DNA of 53,746 nucleotides, taken from positions 1 to 53,746 of the forward strand of contig JAAYVC010000047.1 in the NCBI GenBank assembly GCA_012517375.1, given 5' to 3'. This DNA is from a bacterium. Its GTDB lineage: Bacteria > Hydrothermota > Tepidihabitantia > B3-TA06. The notes beneath the pieces are model-generated. The model was not told where the DNA came from, made no database searches, and saw nothing but the letters and a program-made list of their open reading frames with translations. How positions within the stretch are numbered: the stretch's first letter is position 1; every line of letters starts with the position of its first letter. Below, in pieces: positions 7,022 to 16,158 of this stretch. A program made the translations under genes and the position numbers.

Positions 7022-9718
7022 ATGAAAAATATCTTGTCTGGAATACTTATTATGGTATCGGGGATGATAGCATCGAGCGCATACCCTGTCTCCCCCATGC
7101 CTTTAAGCGAGGAGTTAATTGAGGAGCTAAGGGCAACCGGCGAACTTGAATCGGTTGTCAATGCCCTAAAAACCTTCAACCAGCAGAGCTTGTTGACCAT
7201 GATGCCGGCACCTGCGGCCCCCGTAACGTCGGGCTCAGGGGTCGCCATACTCGTGGATTTTGTCGATAACAAAGCGGATACGCTAAACCATCCGCCTGCA
7301 AAGTACGACACCCTTCTCTTCAGCGTAGGCAAATGGCCCACAGGAAGCATGAAGGATTTTTATATCGAGAACTCGTACGGTTTGTTCAAATTCACGGGCA
7401 AGGTCGCCCCGCCGCCTGCGAAGGGAAGAAAGTGGTACAGGCTTCCCGAAAGCTATACCTACTGGTCAGAAAACTACGGCTTTTCGCACTCGGGCGAGCT
7501 TGCAATAGCCGCAGCTCAGGCTGCTGATGCCGACATCGACTTCAGCCAGTTCGATAACGACGGACCCGACGCAAAGCCCAACTCGGGCGACGACGACGGG
7601 TACGTGGACGCCCTGTATGTCGTTCACGCAGGTCCTGGCTACGAGGAGAATCACTGCGGAAAGATATGGTCGCACATGTCCGGCACCGACTTTGAGACAA
7701 ACGACAACGCCAAAAACGGCGGCAAGATACGAATCGGAAGGTACTCGCACCAGCCCGAGGAGCGCTGCGACGGCGCGCTAATCAACATGGGCGTCTACGC
7801 CCACGAGTACGGACACATACTGGGGCTGCCCGATTTGTACGACTACGGCTACGACGCGGAGGGCGCCGGACGCTGGACGATAATGGCTTCCGGTTCCTGG
7901 AACGGCGGCGGCGCCACGCCCGCCCATTTCGACGCATGGAGCAAGTCCCAGCTGGGCTGGATCGAGCCGGAGTTGATCAAGGACTATAAGGTAAACGCAC
8001 CCATTCCTGCGGCAGAGTACACTCCCAAGGCCTACCGGCTCTGGACGGACGGCGATACGGTGCCCAGGCAATATTTTCTGGTGGAGAACAGGCAGAAGAT
8101 AGGCCGTTTTGATAAAAACCTTCCCGGCGAAGGCTTATTGATATACCACGTTGATGATTACAAATGGAGCAACGACGATCAGTACATTCCGGGTGAAGGC
8201 TCCGCAGCCCTGCACTACCATGTAGCAGTCGAACAGGCGGACGGCAGGTTCGATCTTGAGCGCAACTCCAACCAGGGCGATCCAGGCGATGCGTTCCCGG
8301 GCACGAGTCTTCGCAAGGAGTTTGCGGGCTTCCTGCCTTATCCGACCAGCCGCGACTACCACGAGGAAGAAACCAAGGTTGCAGTGCTTTCGATAAGCAA
8401 CTCTGACAGCGTCATGACCGCGAACCTGGATGTCGGACGGCATCTGCCTTATTTCAAGTTGGAGTCTTTAAGCCAGCAAAGCCCTGGAGCAGCGAGGATC
8501 GAAAAAGGCGAAACCGGTTCAATCTATATCACGCTGACCAACTCCTGGGGAAGAGGCGAAAACGTAGAGGCCGAACTTTTTATAGACAATCCCTACATCA
8601 CAATTGGAAAAGCTACAAGCGTTATAGGTGCTGTAGAATCGGGAGAAACTGTTTCCAATAATTCGGATCCCTTCTCGGTTACGATCTCAGCGTCCTCACC
8701 GGGCTGCATAAAGACCGACGCAGAGATTGTATTGAGGGAATTGAATACCGGCGCGGAACAGAGCTTTACGGCCGAGATAGTCTTCGGCTGGCCCGGCGTC
8801 ATTATCGTAAACGATGCCGACAACGACGATATTCTGTCGATGTACGAGGACGTACTCGACAAAATAGGCGTGCCTTACGAAATCGCTAATTCGGATGACC
8901 TCGATGGAATTGAGGAAATAGTCCTGAATCAGGGAATTCGTGATTCCGTTGTCGTATGGTTCACGGGCAAGAAATCGGAAACACTCGATGACGATGAGGA
9001 AGGGCTTCTTTCCGCACTCCTCGATAGCGGTGGAAAACTCATAATATCGAGCGAGAACCTTGGCGAGGAAAGGAGCGGATCCGCCTTCTACGACAACTAC
9101 CTTCATGCGGAGTTCAGACACGCTAAAGAGGATGAGGTGCTCCTTGCAGGGACGCCCGGAAATCCTATTGTAGGTGAAGATGAAAAGATAGCCGTTCTGC
9201 CTTCATACTCGGATTCAAAAGACGCGGTATTCGGCCTCGAGGGTGCCGATGCCATACTCCAGTATTCCGACGGCGACGCCGGAGCGCTGATTGTCAAGAA
9301 TGACACGTTCCAGGTCATTTATCTTGCCTTCCCGTTCGAGGGTGTCGGTGGGAATCCTTCCGTTGTCTTGTCGCAGGACGTATTGATGAAACGCTTCTTC
9401 GAGTGGTTCGGCTACCATATCGGCGTATCGGAACCGGCTGGACCAGGGAGCATGAAGAATGAAGCAACACTCCTTTCCTCTATCGTCTCGGGCTCAGATA
9501 AGGTTCTTATGAACATCGCAGTATCATCGGACATAAATCTGCGCTTTGCCCTGTACGACGCTTCAGGAAAGAGAATATCCAGTAAAAATCTCGGCATGCT
9601 ACAAAGAGGCGTCCACAGACTGGAAATAACTACGGCTCCGCTACCTTCAGGCGTTTATTTCGCGACGCTTGATACAGGTAACTCCGTCTGCAAAGAACGC
9701 TTCGTTTTAATTAAATAG
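7022..9718 (+). CDS. Secreted M6 family metalloprotease with C-terminal sorting domain
   Basis: An 898-residue exported protease. The signal peptide starts MKNILSGILIMVSGM. The zinc motif HEYGHILGLPDLYD has H261, E262 and H265, followed by the Met-turn region WTIMASGSW, as in immune-inhibitor-A-type M6 enzymes. After the catalytic part come Ig-like segments (TNSWGRGENVEAELFIDNPY) and a region NDADNDDILSMYEDVLDKIG resembling the extra domain of large secreted M6 proteins. The end (LRFALYDASGKRISS to GVYFATLD and KERFVLIK) is a type-A sorting domain as used by type IX secretion. The ATG at 7022 is preferred because of the signal peptide and promoter. It converges with holB, 1 nt apart. Confidence 0.92.
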   Translation: MKNILSGILIMVSGMIASSAYPVSPMPLSEELIEELRATGELESVVNALKTFNQQSLLTMMPAPAAPVTSGSGVAILVDFVDNKADTLNHPPAKYDTLLFSVGKWPTGSMKDFYIENSYGLFKFTGKVAPPPAKGRKWYRLPESYTYWSENYGFSHSGELAIAAAQAADADIDFSQFDNDGPDAKPNSGDDDGYVDALYVVHAGPGYEENHCGKIWSHMSGTDFETNDNAKNGGKIRIGRYSHQPEERCDGALINMGVYAHEYGHILGLPDLYDYGYDAEGAGRWTIMASGSWNGGGATPAHFDAWSKSQLGWIEPELIKDYKVNAPIPAAEYTPKAYRLWTDGDTVPRQYFLVENRQKIGRFDKNLPGEGLLIYHVDDYKWSNDDQYIPGEGSAALHYHVAVEQADGRFDLERNSNQGDPGDAFPGTSLRKEFAGFLPYPTSRDYHEEETKVAVLSISNSDSVMTANLDVGRHLPYFKLESLSQQSPGAARIEKGETGSIYITLTNSWGRGENVEAELFIDNPYITIGKATSVIGAVESGETVSNNSDPFSVTISASSPGCIKTDAEIVLRELNTGAEQSFTAEIVFGWPGVIIVNDADNDDILSMYEDVLDKIGVPYEIANSDDLDGIEEIVLNQGIRDSVVVWFTGKKSETLDDDEEGLLSALLDSGGKLIISSENLGEERSGSAFYDNYLHAEFRHAKEDEVLLAGTPGNPIVGEDEKIAVLPSYSDSKDAVFGLEGADAILQYSDGDAGALIVKNDTFQVIYLAFPFEGVGGNPSVVLSQDVLMKRFFEWFGYHIGVSEPAGPGSMKNEATLLSSIVSGSDKVLMNIAVSSDINLRFALYDASGKRISSKNLGMLQRGVHRLEITTAPLPSGVYFATLDTGNSVCKERFVLIK

Positions 9719-9719
9719 G

Positions 9720-10760
9720 CTAGCCGCCCAGCTTAAGGGACGTGAGGTATTCGTAAAGAAAGAGCGAAGGTGTAGGGTTCAGTATTACGCGACCGGACAT
9801 CCTCTGGGTCAGGAGAATGTTTTCGAGCAGCGAGGGATGCGGAATACGCTGTGAGAGATTTGAAACAATCGAATCGAGCCTCTTCCAGCGCGGCCTGCGG
9901 CCGGTCTGCGACCTCAATACCCACTTGAATACAAGCATGAATGAGCCGATGATGACATCCAGTCCGGCCCTGTAGCCGAGCTTCTCCATGAGTCTGATTC
10001 TGTCTATTTCGGAAAGCGAGCCCTCAAGAAAAGCCATAACGTCTTCCGAGATAACGCTTGACTTGTCCGAGAGGAAAAGCAACGCGCGCTTGAGGTTGCC
10101 CGACGAGAAATCGGCTGCAGTGACAGCTTCGTCCTCACCGAAGCCCCTGTCAATTAAAACGTTCTTGACTTCCTCGTCCTCAAGCATATTGAACCTGACC
10201 ATCTTGCATCGTGACCGGATGGTTGCAGGAAGGGAAAAAGGCCTCGAAGTGGTCAAGATGATTACGCTGTCGGCCTGGGGCTCCTCCAGAGTCTTGAGAA
10301 ATGCGTTCGCGCCCTCGTCACGGACGCGGTCGAAATCGAATATCATCACTACCCTGCGGTTAAGCACGCGCGGAGGATAAAGCATCTCCTTGCGGAGCTC
10401 GCGGATTCGCTCGATTGAAACCACCCATGAAGGGTTCGGATCAGGCGAGATACTGCCCAGAGTGTAGCTTGACCTTTCTCCAACGAGGTCGGCAAGCCAG
10501 GATTCCTTTCCTGACTGGGGCTCAGCCTTGAACGGGAAAAGAACTGCCACATCGGGATGGGAAAGCGAAAAAATCTCTTGCGCCGCGCTCGGCGAATTGA
10601 TTGAAGCCGCGAAGAGAAGGGCTGCCGTTCTCTTCCCCACTCCGTCCGGACCGTGAAATATGTATCCCCCCCTTGGAGAGAGCGCCGCTTTTTCGAGGAA
10701 TGAAAGAGCCTGCCTTTGACCCGAAAGCATCCTGAGTACGGATGAGTTGGCTGCCTGCAT
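9720..10760 (-). CDS. holB: DNA polymerase III delta-prime-like clamp loader subunit
   Basis: A 346-residue AAA+ protein. It has Walker A GPDGVGKRT at 37-45, sensor-like EEPQADSVIILTTSRP and SRCKMVRFNML, the typical order of gamma/delta-prime subunits. The usual four-Cys zinc site between Walker A and B is absent, which occurs in divergent delta-prime proteins. It is the last gene of the pdxA-tkt-ftsEX-envC operon; its ATG overlaps the envC-like stop (TAATG). Role: loading the sliding clamp at the replication fork. Confidence 0.85.
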   Translation of the reverse strand: MQAANSSVLRMLSGQRQALSFLEKAALSPRGGYIFHGPDGVGKRTAALLFAASINSPSAAQEIFSLSHPDVAVLFPFKAEPQSGKESWLADLVGERSSYTLGSISPDPNPSWVVSIERIRELRKEMLYPPRVLNRRVVMIFDFDRVRDEGANAFLKTLEEPQADSVIILTTSRPFSLPATIRSRCKMVRFNMLEDEEVKNVLIDRGFGEDEAVTAADFSSGNLKRALLFLSDKSSVISEDVMAFLEGSLSEIDRIRLMEKLGYRAGLDVIIGSFMLVFKWVLRSQTGRRPRWKRLDSIVSNLSQRIPHPSLLENILLTQRMSGRVILNPTPSLFLYEYLTSLKLGG

Positions 10761-11884
10761 TACTTCAGATAGTCAATCGGGTTGCGAGAAGACGTTCCCT
10801 GCCTGATCTCGAAGTGGAGATAGTCGGATGACGAACCGAGAGTCTGCCCCTGCGATACCGACTGGCCGTTCTTTACGCTGATGTTATCCAGGTTGCCGTA
10901 GATGGTGTAATAGCCGTCCTGGTGGTCAACGAGTACGAGGAGTCCGTAACCGCTCAAGTTCTCGGCGTACACGACCTTGCCCTTGTTTATGGCTTTCACG
11001 GTCTGGCCACCCGAACAGTCTATATCTATACCGTCGTTCCTCGTCTTCGTGTTGTATCTCGGGTGAACGTTTATGCCGTAGTTTGAGACTATTTTATGGC
11101 TCGTTACCGGCCACGGCATGCTGCCTCTCCCCTTTTCAATAACGGTGCCTGCAGGCTGCCGCGTGGGAGATGATGAGCTCTTCTGATCCATTGTGGCCAG
11201 AAGCCTTTCCAGCTGCCTTCTTTTTTCCTCGAGTTCATTGACTAGCTTCTCTTTAGATGCCGCCGAGCCTTTGATTTCGTTGAGCCTGCCCTCCTTGGAC
11301 CGTCTTGCTGCAACAAGAGAGTCCTCCGCATCCTTCTTTTCGGAAAGAAGCGCCACCAGCTCGTTGTTGTATATCTTAAGGCTCGTCTTGCGGGAATCTA
11401 TCGCGTCCTTTGCAGCCAGAAGCTTCTCGAACAACCTCTCCTCCGCTCGGGCGGCGTATCTCGTGAAGTAGATGCGGTCGTACACCTCGGCTGCGGATTT
11501 CGCCCCGAATATCAGCTCCAGGTCGTAGTACTGGCCCCGCTTGTATATGGAAAGAAGCCTTTGTCTCAGATTATCCTTGCTTCCGGATATCTCGACCTCG
11601 AGCCGCGAGACCTCCCTCTCCAGCGAATCTATCTCATGTCCGGTTGCCCTTGACGAAGCCTCGAGTTCTGCTATCAATTGTCTTGAAAGCTTCACCTGTT
11701 CACTCAAAAGGTCAATCTCCTGAACTACTCCCTTCTCCTGCGTTTTGAGAGAAGCTATCTCTTTTCTTACCGCACTGAGCCGGGAGCGGATGTTGTCCAG
11801 TTCCTTCTCCCTCTGCGCCCTTGACTGGGGCATCACGAGAAACGGAAAGAGTAAAACTGTGAGCCAGACTGCGAGGCGCTTCAC
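10760..11884 (-). CDS. EnvC-like murein hydrolase activator (coiled coil plus degenerate LytM)
   Basis: A 374-residue exported protein: signal peptide (MKRLAVWLTVLLFPFLVMP), a long coiled coil (about 25-245), a proline/serine linker, and a C-terminal M23/LytM domain. Catalytic positions are altered: the usual H-x-GxD reads RNDGIDI and the HxH loop reads YTIYGNL, while LHFEIR is kept. This matches EnvC, which activates amidases rather than cutting peptidoglycan. It overlaps ftsX by 4 nt, as expected for a partner recruited by FtsEX during septal splitting. Confidence 0.9.
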   Translation of the reverse strand: MKRLAVWLTVLLFPFLVMPQSRAQREKELDNIRSRLSAVRKEIASLKTQEKGVVQEIDLLSEQVKLSRQLIAELEASSRATGHEIDSLEREVSRLEVEISGSKDNLRQRLLSIYKRGQYYDLELIFGAKSAAEVYDRIYFTRYAARAEERLFEKLLAAKDAIDSRKTSLKIYNNELVALLSEKKDAEDSLVAARRSKEGRLNEIKGSAASKEKLVNELEEKRRQLERLLATMDQKSSSSPTRQPAGTVIEKGRGSMPWPVTSHKIVSNYGINVHPRYNTKTRNDGIDIDCSGGQTVKAINKGKVVYAENLSGYGLLVLVDHQDGYYTIYGNLDNISVKNGQSVSQGQTLGSSSDYLHFEIRQGTSSRNPIDYLK

Positions 11885-12738
11885 GTCCGCTTCAGTTTGA
11901 AGGCGTCAATTGCAAGACCTGAGCCAAGCCATCCGAAGAGGACGCCGAGTCCCGCAAGAATTATGGCAATTTGAAGAGCCGGAAACCCGACGCCTAGATG
12001 GAGTCTTGCCAGGAGCGTATGCAGAACGAACACGATAACGTAGGAGATGATGCTTGCGAAGAAGCCTGCGTATATTCCCTCTATGACGTAAGGCGCCCGC
12101 AGAGTCCGCGGCGTAACGCCCATAAGCCAGTATATATCGATGATTCTGCGCCTGTCCAGTATAGCGAACCGCGTGGCCAGCATGGTCACGAGAACGGCTG
12201 AAAATCCAACAAGAAGAAGAATGAAAAAGTCGGCTCCCAGGATAACATATAGGAAGGTGTTGAGCCTTGATAAGAGGTTGCGGTCTATCCATACCTCCTC
12301 CACGCCCTTGAACAGCTTGAGCTTCTGTTCTAGCGCATCTAGCTTGGCTCGAGTGCGGTACTCGGGTGTTAGCCTCAAGCGTATGGATGGCGGAAGAGGG
12401 TTGGAGTCGAGTATATCAAGGAGCCTTGCGTCCCTTCCCAGCTCCAGTTTGAACTCGCTGAGCGCCTGCTCGCTCGTTACGGCTGAGCCCGAGGAAACAC
12501 CCTCGAGGTTCGATATCTCTGAAAGAAGCAGGCCGGAATCCGCGTCATTAGAGAGGAAAATGACCGCCTCAAGCCTCTCCTCTACGGATTTCTTGAAATC
12601 CAGAAGGTAGAAGGTTCCGAGTGCGAATACGCCAACGATGGAAAGAACGACGGCGAAGATGGCGCAGGCGGCAAACGAAACCCTGCGTCCCTTGAAAAAG
12701 AGATTGGTCGCCTCCTTGAGAACGAAACCGGGGTTCAT
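11881..12738 (-). CDS. ftsX: Cell division protein FtsX
   Basis: A 285-residue membrane protein with the FtsX layout: short cytoplasmic N-terminus, TM1 (FAACAIFAVVLSIVGVFALG), a periplasmic domain of about 120 residues (VIFLSNDADSG to VEEVWIDR), then three TM segments. It forms the ABC transporter-like FtsEX complex with the neighbouring ftsE, which it overlaps by 4 nt. The complex transmits ATP hydrolysis to the EnvC-like activator encoded next. Confidence 0.92.
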   Translation of the reverse strand: MNPGFVLKEATNLFFKGRRVSFAACAIFAVVLSIVGVFALGTFYLLDFKKSVEERLEAVIFLSNDADSGLLLSEISNLEGVSSGSAVTSEQALSEFKLELGRDARLLDILDSNPLPPSIRLRLTPEYRTRAKLDALEQKLKLFKGVEEVWIDRNLLSRLNTFLYVILGADFFILLLVGFSAVLVTMLATRFAILDRRRIIDIYWLMGVTPRTLRAPYVIEGIYAGFFASIISYVIVFVLHTLLARLHLGVGFPALQIAIILAGLGVLFGWLGSGLAIDAFKLKRT

Positions 12739-13385
12739 GAGAGTCCTTCCTTGCTCAAGGCAAGAACCCTGCCCGGCAGAAAATGCAGTACTTCGTGAAC
12801 GTGGCTCGCGGCAAGAATCGTCATCCCTTTGTGATTGACCTCTCCAAGAAGCTTGAGCATCTCCCGCTCCTCCTTCTCGTCAAGCGCCGAAAAAGGCTCA
12901 TCCATTAGCAGGATATCAGGCTCCTTTGCAAGGGCGCGGGCAAGCGCAATCTTCTGCCGCTGTCCTACGGACAACTCGTAGGGGCAGCGCTCCTGATAAT
13001 CGGACATGCCCACCCGTGCCAGCCAGTCTCCGGCTCTGAGAAGGGAATCTTTTTTTGAAAAACCAAGCGCCCTCAGGATGAAGCTTATGTTGTCAATGGC
13101 AGACCTGTCATCGAAAAGACGGATATCTTGAAAAACCAAACCCAGCCTTTGTCTCAGCTTCGATAGAGGCTTTTCCTTGAGCGCATGTATATCTTCATCG
13201 AAGATGAAGACTTTTCCTTCGGTCGGTTTTTCGGCACCCCATATTGTCCTCAGGAGTACGCTCTTCCCTACCCCTGTCGCGCCTATAATCCATATCCATT
13301 CGCCTTTTTCAACACGAAGGGTTAATCCTTCAAAAACGCGCTGCTCCGGCGGGAAAACCTTGCTTAATGCTTCAATCCGTATCAT
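12735..13385 (-). CDS. ftsE: Cell division ATP-binding protein FtsE
   Basis: A 216-residue ABC ATPase. Walker A GATGVGKS at 35-42, signature YELSVGQRQKIALARAL (one Gly of the usual LSGGQ is Val), Walker B DILLMDEPFSALDE, and a switch His in AASHVHEV. The start is the ATG at 13385: it gives the family N-terminus (MIRIEALSKVF) and overlaps the transketolase stop in an ATGA; the longer frame upstream is transketolase shadow. It powers FtsX. Confidence 0.93.
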   Translation of the reverse strand: MIRIEALSKVFPPEQRVFEGLTLRVEKGEWIWIIGATGVGKSVLLRTIWGAEKPTEGKVFIFDEDIHALKEKPLSKLRQRLGLVFQDIRLFDDRSAIDNISFILRALGFSKKDSLLRAGDWLARVGMSDYQERCPYELSVGQRQKIALARALAKEPDILLMDEPFSALDEKEEREMLKLLGEVNHKGMTILAASHVHEVLHFLPGRVLALSKEGLS

Positions 13386-14344
13386 GTACGGCGTCCAAGT
13401 ATTTCCTTCACGTTTGAAGCCAGCTCCTCGGGCGTGAACCCGAAGTATTCCATAAGCTCGTCGCATGAACCCGATTCTCCGAACCTGTCCTTTACGCCTA
13501 TCTTTGCGAGTCTGGTGGGTCTTTTTTCCGCAAGAAGGGATGCGACCGCATCGCCCAGACCGCCCACAACGGAATGCTCCTCAGCCGTGATAACAAGGCC
13601 GGTTTTTGACGCGGCGGCAAGCACGGCGTCCTCGTCCAGAGGCTTCACCGTATGCATGTCGATGACCCCTGCAGATATGCCCTCGGAAGAAAGGAGTTCG
13701 GAAGCCACGAGTGAGGGCCAGACGAGCGAGCCTGTGGCGATAAGGACGGCATCGGTTCCTTCGCTCAGCACCTTGGCCTTACCAATCTTGAATGTTTCGT
13801 TCTCGTTGTAAATCCTCGGAAGATTCGGCCTTGTAAGTCTCATGTAGGAGAGACCCTCGTGCCCTGCAAGCTCCATGACAAGTGCATAGGTAGCTATATC
13901 GTCCGCAGGCGCGATGACGGTCGTTCTCGGAATGATTCTCATCAGGGCCATATCCTCTATAGCCTGATGGGAGGCGCCGTCTTCGCCTACCGTTATTCCG
14001 GAGTGCGTGGCTACGATGTTGAGGGTGACGCCTGAATAGGCAGCCGAGTTGCGGACCTGCTCCCATGGCTTGCCCACCGCGAACATGGCGAAGGTCGAAA
14101 CGAACACGAGCTTGCCGGTGGTTGCAAGGCCCACGGCGGTGTCTATCATATCGGCCTCGGCTATGCCCATATTGAAGAAACGGTCGGGAAACGCCTTGCG
14201 GAATCTTGCCGTCTGAGTCGACGACGAAAGGTCGGCGTCAAGAACGACTACATCCCTGCGCTTGCGTCCGAGCTCGAGCAATGCCTCAGAATAAGCCTTG
14301 CGCAGGGAAAACTTTTCTACTCCTGAAGTTCCGCCAGAGCCCAT
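13382..14344 (-). CDS. Transketolase, C-terminal subunit
   Basis: A 320-residue protein with the pyrimidine-binding and C-terminal domains of transketolase (NMGIAEADMIDTAVGLA, HSGITVGEDGASHQ, then the Rossmann-like C-domain ending in FGESGSCDELMEYFG). It is the second half of a split transketolase; its start lies 28 nt inside the first half. The two chains together move two-carbon units between sugar phosphates, making ribose-5-phosphate and erythrose-4-phosphate. Neighbour pdxA uses an erythrose-4-phosphate-derived substrate, so the grouping makes metabolic sense. Confidence 0.93.
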   Translation of the reverse strand: MGSGGTSGVEKFSLRKAYSEALLELGRKRRDVVVLDADLSSSTQTARFRKAFPDRFFNMGIAEADMIDTAVGLATTGKLVFVSTFAMFAVGKPWEQVRNSAAYSGVTLNIVATHSGITVGEDGASHQAIEDMALMRIIPRTTVIAPADDIATYALVMELAGHEGLSYMRLTRPNLPRIYNENETFKIGKAKVLSEGTDAVLIATGSLVWPSLVASELLSSEGISAGVIDMHTVKPLDEDAVLAAASKTGLVITAEEHSVVGGLGDAVASLLAEKRPTRLAKIGVKDRFGESGSCDELMEYFGFTPEELASNVKEILGRRT

Positions 14345-15171
14345 TTTAACTCCTCATCGGTAGGCGCCCTACCGTGAAATTCGAGATTGTTTTCCATGAA
14401 GGACACGCCCTTACCCTTAACCGTTCTTGCTATTATCGCTGTCGGGCAACCTCTCTGTTCCGATGCGAATCTGAACGCTGAAAGCAACTGGCTGAAATCG
14501 TGACCGTCTATAACGAGAACGTGCCACCCGAATGCCCGGAACTTTTCGTCAATCGGATCTATGTTCATCACTTCCGCTGTAGAACCGTCTATCTGCAAGC
14601 CGTTCTTATCGACGATTGCAGTGAGATTCGAGAGCTTGTAGTGGGAAGCGCTCATCGCAGCCTCCCACACCTCTCCCTCCTGGCACTCTCCATCACCCAG
14701 GAGAGCGTATATGCGGGACGTAAGGCCGTCAATCCTTACGCCGAGCGCCATTCCGTTGGCTAGCGAGAGTCCGTGACCTAAGGAGCCGGTGCATATCTCG
14801 ATGCCTGGAGTGCTCACGCAGGGATGGCCCTGAAGGGGCGAACCAAGCCTGCGCAGCTTTTCAAGATAATCCCTTGGGAAGTATCCGCAGTCCGCGAGCA
14901 CTGCATAAAGCGCAGGCGCTCCATGCCCTTTGGAAAGGACGAAACGGTCCCTTTCGGGCCAGGAAGGGTTTTCCGGCTTGTGTTTCATGACGTGATAGTA
15001 AAGAACTGTAAGGATATCGATAGCTGAAAGGGAACCGCCTGTATGCCCTGACTGCGCCTTTGAAAGCATAACGAGTATATCGCGCCTGAGCTGGCGGGCT
15101 TTCGCCTTGAGATTCTCGATGAGTTCTAAAGGCGGCTTGTCGTGAGGGAAATCGAAATTCTTTTCGTTCAT
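14317..15171 (-). CDS. Transketolase, N-terminal (TPP-binding) subunit
   Basis: A 284-residue protein carrying the thiamine-diphosphate domain: GHTGGSLSAIDILTVLYY, KGHGAPALYAVLADCG, GSLGHGLSLANGMALG, and the TPP motif GDGECQEGEVWEAAMSA with NG about 30 residues later (DKNGLQIDG). The split form is common in archaea and many anaerobic bacteria. It starts directly after the pdxA stop and overlaps the C-terminal subunit gene. Confidence 0.93.
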   Translation of the reverse strand: MNEKNFDFPHDKPPLELIENLKAKARQLRRDILVMLSKAQSGHTGGSLSAIDILTVLYYHVMKHKPENPSWPERDRFVLSKGHGAPALYAVLADCGYFPRDYLEKLRRLGSPLQGHPCVSTPGIEICTGSLGHGLSLANGMALGVRIDGLTSRIYALLGDGECQEGEVWEAAMSASHYKLSNLTAIVDKNGLQIDGSTAEVMNIDPIDEKFRAFGWHVLVIDGHDFSQLLSAFRFASEQRGCPTAIIARTVKGKGVSFMENNLEFHGRAPTDEELKWALAELQE

Positions 15172-16083
15172 CTAGTTCCTCACAAGCTTTTCCGCCATGC
15201 GGATAGCCGCCAGCATACTCGAGGGGTCGGCTTTATCCTTGCCTGCTATGTCGAATGCGGTCCCGTGAAGAGGAGACGTGCGCACGAAAGGCAGACCCCA
15301 GGTTATATTCACGCCTTCACCTGAAGCAAGGAACTTTGCAGGTATCATTCCCTGATCGTGATACTGGACAAGAAAGCCGTCGAAGTTTTGTATATTAAGA
15401 TGAATCGTATCCGCCGGGAAAGGACCGCAAGCATCAATGCCTTCATTTCTTGCCCCGGCAATCGCTTGAGCTATAAATTTCTCCTCGCCTTCTGAGAACT
15501 CTTCAGCATGCGGATTAAGAGCGGTTACGCCTATCTTTACCGGTCTTGAATGATAGAAGGCCAGGAAATCGTTATAAAGTCTGAGCTTTTTGTAAACCTG
15601 CTCGGCGGTAATAGATTCGGAGACCGAGGAAAGACTCAGATGGGTTGTTACGAATGCAAACGACGCGTAGGGTGAATGGGCAATCATAAGGACGTCCGTA
15701 ACCCCCAGAGCCTGGGCAAGATACTCCGTATGCCCCCTGAAGGAAGGAAAAGACATTTGTACTGCCTGCTTGCTGACAGGGCATGTAACCAGGGCATCGA
15801 TTGCGCCGTTTTTTATGAATTCAATTCCTTTAACCAGAGCCGCCAATGCAGCTTCCCCCGCATGCTGCTGTACCTTACCGTACTCGAACTCGAAGTTTCC
15901 GGTGTCTACAACTCGCGGAAGTGTGAAGGTTCGGGATAGCATCATCTGCGTTGCCCTAAGAATACTCAAAGGGCCGATGATTGTCAAATTATTGAGCTCT
16001 CGCGGTATCCTGTCCAGAGCCTTGATGACAATCTCAGGGCCAATTCCAGCCACATCGCCAAGGGTTATCCCTATACGAGCCAC
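15172..16083 (-). CDS. pdxA: 4-hydroxythreonine-4-phosphate dehydrogenase
   Basis: A 303-residue PdxA: ITLGDVAGIGPEI at the N-terminus, CPVSKQAVQ, GHTEYLA (zinc-ligand His), LNPHAEEFSEG, and YHDQGMIPAK with the second His; the end has GTAFDIAGKDKADPSSM. It oxidises 4-phosphohydroxy-threonine in pyridoxal-phosphate synthesis. The start is GTG at 16083, 6 nt after a TAGAAT box, so the message is probably leaderless. It heads the pdxA-tkt-ftsEX-envC-holB unit and is divergent from the alkyltransferase gene. Confidence 0.94.
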   Translation of the reverse strand: MARIGITLGDVAGIGPEIVIKALDRIPRELNNLTIIGPLSILRATQMMLSRTFTLPRVVDTGNFEFEYGKVQQHAGEAALAALVKGIEFIKNGAIDALVTCPVSKQAVQMSFPSFRGHTEYLAQALGVTDVLMIAHSPYASFAFVTTHLSLSSVSESITAEQVYKKLRLYNDFLAFYHSRPVKIGVTALNPHAEEFSEGEEKFIAQAIAGARNEGIDACGPFPADTIHLNIQNFDGFLVQYHDQGMIPAKFLASGEGVNITWGLPFVRTSPLHGTAFDIAGKDKADPSSMLAAIRMAEKLVRN

Positions 16084-16089
16084 GTATAT

Positions 16090-16117
16090 ATTCTATCCAA
16101 TTTAGGAAAAAGGGCAA
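16090..16117 (-). promoter_or_regulatory. Promoter of the pdxA operon, leaderless arrangement
   Basis: TTGCCC (16112-16117), 16-nt spacer, TAGAAT (16090-16095), 6 nt to GTG 16083. No Shine-Dalgarno sequence. Confidence 0.65.
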
Positions 16118-16123
16118 GCCTAA

Positions 16124-16151
16124 TTGACGGGAATAAAAAGCGGATTATACT
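16124..16151 (+). promoter_or_regulatory. Promoter of the alkyltransferase gene, leaderless arrangement
   Basis: TTGACG (16124-16129), 16-nt spacer, TATACT (16146-16151), exactly 7 nt to GTG 16159. Back to back with the pdxA promoter; the two -35 boxes are 6 nt apart. Confidence 0.72.
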
Positions 16152-16158
16152 TAACTTC

